A stretch of 17,577 bases of DNA, from NCBI GenBank assembly GCA_002409975.1, contig DHOO01000079.1, positions 9,233 to 26,809 of the forward strand, given 5' to 3'. The notes below the pieces were generated by a model. It worked only from the letters and a program-made list of their open reading frames with translations, was not told the origin of the DNA and searched no databases. Position 1 is the stretch's first letter; each line of letters opens with the position of its first letter. Both the position numbers and the translations under genes were made by a program. Below are positions 16,093-17,577 of this stretch, in pieces. Source of the stretch: Firmicutes bacterium UBA5388 (lineage in GTDB: Bacteria > Bacillota > UBA4882 > UBA10575).

Positions 16093-17153
16093 TGTCACAG
16101 GTCAATTTGGTCCACGTAACAAAAAGATTTGGTAAGGTAACTGCGGTTAATGATTTAAATCTAGAGATCAGAGAAGGAGAATGCTTTTCCTTTTTGGGTC
16201 CCTCCGGTTGCGGAAAAACCACTACTTTGCGCATGCTGGCCGGTTTTGAAGATTTGGATGAAGGGGAAGTTATCGTTGGAAATAAGATCTTTTCTTCCAG
16301 TTCTAAAAAAATATATGTTTCACCGGAAAAACGAAATTTTGCCATGGTTTTCCAAGCCTTTGCCGTCTGGCCGCATTTAAATGTTTATAATAATGTGGCG
16401 TTTCCTTTAAAACATCGGAGATTATCCCGTACGGAGATTTCCGAACGTGTAGAACGGGCGCTTCTTTATACCAGTTTATCGAAGGTTAAGGAAAGTTACC
16501 CAAATGAGTTATCAGGAGGTCAACAACAGCGGATCGCTTTAGCGCGGGCCATCGCCCTGAATCCGACGGTAATGCTGCTAGACGAACCGCTGTCAAATCT
16601 TGATCCCAAATTACGGGAAGAGATGCGCTTTGAAATTAAGGATTTACAAAAAAGGTTTGGTTTGACTATTGTCTTTGTCACACATGACCAGGCAGAGGCA
16701 ATGGCCATCTCTGATCGCATGCTGGTTATGTCCGAAGGAGTAGCTCAGCAGGTCGATACTCCGATGAACATCTATAATCATCCTACTAATAAGTTTGTCT
16801 GTGGTTTTATTGGTTTATCCAATTTTATTCCTGCACTGATTAAAGACGGGCAGGTAATCACGGAAGCAGATCCGGAGGCCGGAGTGATTACAACGCAAAT
16901 ACCTTCAGAAATAAAAGCCCGGCGGGTCACCTTGGCCTGCCGCCCTTCGGAGATTGATTTTGTCAGTGAGGGTGGGGTTAGAGGAGTAATTAAGCGCCTT
17001 GCGTATTTGGGAGAGATCATTGATTATCGGGTGCAAGTCGGGTCATCGGAGATTCGTCTGCAAAAACTTAGGCGTCGGGGAGTTCTTCAGGAAGGCGAAA
17101 CCTGTTTCTTAAAGTTTAACCGGCTTCATTGGTATGAAGAGCAGGAAGCTTAG
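16092..17153 (+). CDS. ABC transporter ATP-binding protein, second of two (CUT1/Fbp-type)
   Basis: A 353-residue ATPase, a paralogue of the one encoded before the permease and colinear with it. Walker A GPSGCGKT is at 36-43, LSGGQ at 140-144, Walker B D164-E165 and H-loop H198, exactly the same positions. The Q-loop region reads 'MVFQAFAVWPH'. Thr44 follows Walker A as in canonical members. A TOBE-type C-terminal domain occupies about 240-353. All catalytic motifs are intact, so both ATPases should be active. ATG 16092 lies in a TAATG overlap with the permease stop, and AAGGAGGGG (16076-16084) serves as ribosome binding site. It is the last gene of the operon; a strong hairpin follows 25 bases after the stop. 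Confidence 0.92.
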   Translation: MSQVNLVHVTKRFGKVTAVNDLNLEIREGECFSFLGPSGCGKTTTLRMLAGFEDLDEGEVIVGNKIFSSSSKKIYVSPEKRNFAMVFQAFAVWPHLNVYNNVAFPLKHRRLSRTEISERVERALLYTSLSKVKESYPNELSGGQQQRIALARAIALNPTVMLLDEPLSNLDPKLREEMRFEIKDLQKRFGLTIVFVTHDQAEAMAISDRMLVMSEGVAQQVDTPMNIYNHPTNKFVCGFIGLSNFIPALIKDGQVITEADPEAGVITTQIPSEIKARRVTLACRPSEIDFVSEGGVRGVIKRLAYLGEIIDYRVQVGSSEIRLQKLRRRGVLQEGETCFLKFNRLHWYEEQEA

Positions 17154-17178
17154 AAGAGGGAAAGTGCTTATAGAATGA

Positions 17179-17238
17179 GTTAGAGAGAGGGGTCTGTCTT
17201 TAAAAAGACAGACCCCTCTCTCTAACCGGCGGTTTTTT
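17179..17238. terminator. Long perfect hairpin after the transporter operon, probable terminator
   Basis: A perfect 22-bp inverted repeat (17179-17200 with 17205-17226) around a 4-base loop TAAA. It is purine-rich on the left arm and pyrimidine-rich on the right. A run of six T starts at 17233, six bases after the stem, so it can terminate + strand transcription, though the offset is larger than ideal. The symmetric shape could also stop transcripts arriving from the minus strand. Confidence 0.75.
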
Positions 17239-17240
17239 AT

Positions 17241-17357
17241 TTATAACCGATTGTCCGGACCCCATAATTTTCGTGAAGGGATAATTTCAATCCGGTAGTC
17301 ACCGGGGTCATTAATAAAATATATTCCCAACCCTTTATTCTTAAAGCAGAGGCCAAG
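17241..17357 (-). pseudogene. Remnant resembling the C-terminus of a glyoxalase I-type (VOC) protein
   Basis: On the minus strand, a 38-codon open stretch ends in TAA at 17243-17241. It reads GLGIYFINDPGDYRIEIIP near its middle, which resembles the C-terminal strand pair of lactoylglutathione lyase-like proteins (typical form 'iaFikDPDGYwIEii', where the last Glu is a metal ligand). An in-frame stop (17360-17358) lies directly upstream, and I find no continuation in the other minus-strand frames. It therefore looks like the tail of a decayed or truncated gene rather than a working one. The match is by eye over about 20 residues. Confidence 0.5.
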
Positions 17358-17515
17358 TTAAATTGCAATAGATTTGAAAACACCATAATTATGAGAAGGA
17401 AAATGATTCCAGCAAAGAGAATTAAACTCTAATGTAAGATCGTCTTTTTTTCTTAGACCTTACTACTATCCTTATTTTTTTGATGAGAGGGTTTTTAAAG
17501 AAGGGAGTATGCTTT
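17358..17515. other. AT-rich intergenic stretch before the last gene
   Basis: About 155 bases without a gene. It contains a 10-base palindrome (CATAATTATG, about 17383-17392) and T-rich runs, and ends with the ribosome binding site of the lipoprotein gene. It presumably holds that gene's promoter, but no box pair is convincing. Confidence 0.4.
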
Positions 17516-17577
17516 ATGAAAAAGAGAGTATTATGGTCTTTTTTAATGATCTTGGTTTTAATATTTTCCGGCTGCGG
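17516..17577 (+). CDS. Start of a lipoprotein gene, truncated by the window edge
   Basis: ATG 17516 is preceded by AAGGGAG (17501-17507) at 8-base spacing. The 20 readable codons give a lipoprotein signal peptide: Lys-Lys-Arg, a hydrophobic core (LWSFLMILVLI), and a lipobox ending FSGC with the lipidated Cys at residue 20. This is the usual start of a solute-binding lipoprotein, but the mature protein lies outside the window, so no function can be assigned. Confidence 0.75.
   Translation, partial: MKKRVLWSFLMILVLIFSGC

Overview
The window reads as chromosome of a member of the Bacillota (Firmicutes). Genes are packed on the + strand, ribosome binding sites are strong and purine-rich, GTG starts are common, base composition is intermediate, and the protein families are typical of Clostridia or Limnochordia-like lineages. 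The first solute-binding protein has a signal peptide with no lipobox cysteine. That hints at a two-membrane Firmicute but does not prove it. No rRNA, tRNA, CRISPR array, transposase or integrase was seen.

Region 1 (1-1600) holds a Uma2-family (DUF820) PD-(D/E)XK nuclease-like protein. It is followed by an Fpg/Nei-fold protein that keeps the zinc finger but has lost the catalytic N-terminal proline and the zinc-finger arginine. A 367-base gap with possible RNA structure follows.

Region 2 (1965-10157) is the centrepiece: a complete four-gene Wadjet (JetABCD) plasmid-defence operon. I assign it to the DUF2397/DUF2398/TIGR02680/TIGR02679 class, usually called type II. It encodes a kleisin-like JetA, a KITE-like JetB, a 1402-aa MukB-like SMC ATPase JetC with intact Walker A, signature and Walker B motifs, and JetD with an intact Toprim triad. 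The genes overlap or lie 2 bases apart. By analogy with studied Wadjet systems, JetABC would extrude loops of DNA, sense small circular molecules, and let JetD cut them.

Region 3 (10245-17153) looks like a self-contained transport module. A membrane-anchored one-component regulator (two transmembrane segments around an external sensor domain, then a LuxR-type helix-turn-helix) is followed by a strong terminator. Next comes a leader with two copies of a GGTAC-N4-GTACC dyad spaced 36 bases apart. Then follow a solute-binding protein, an intercistronic hairpin, an ATPase, a fused double permease and a second ATPase. The last three are joined by TAATG stop/start overlaps. The transporter belongs to the ferric-iron/organophosphate/polyamine-like group. 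Its substrate cannot be read from the sequence.

Region 4 (17154-17577) contains a perfect 22-bp hairpin, a minus-strand remnant resembling the C-terminus of a glyoxalase I-type protein, and the first 20 codons of a new lipoprotein gene cut by the window edge.
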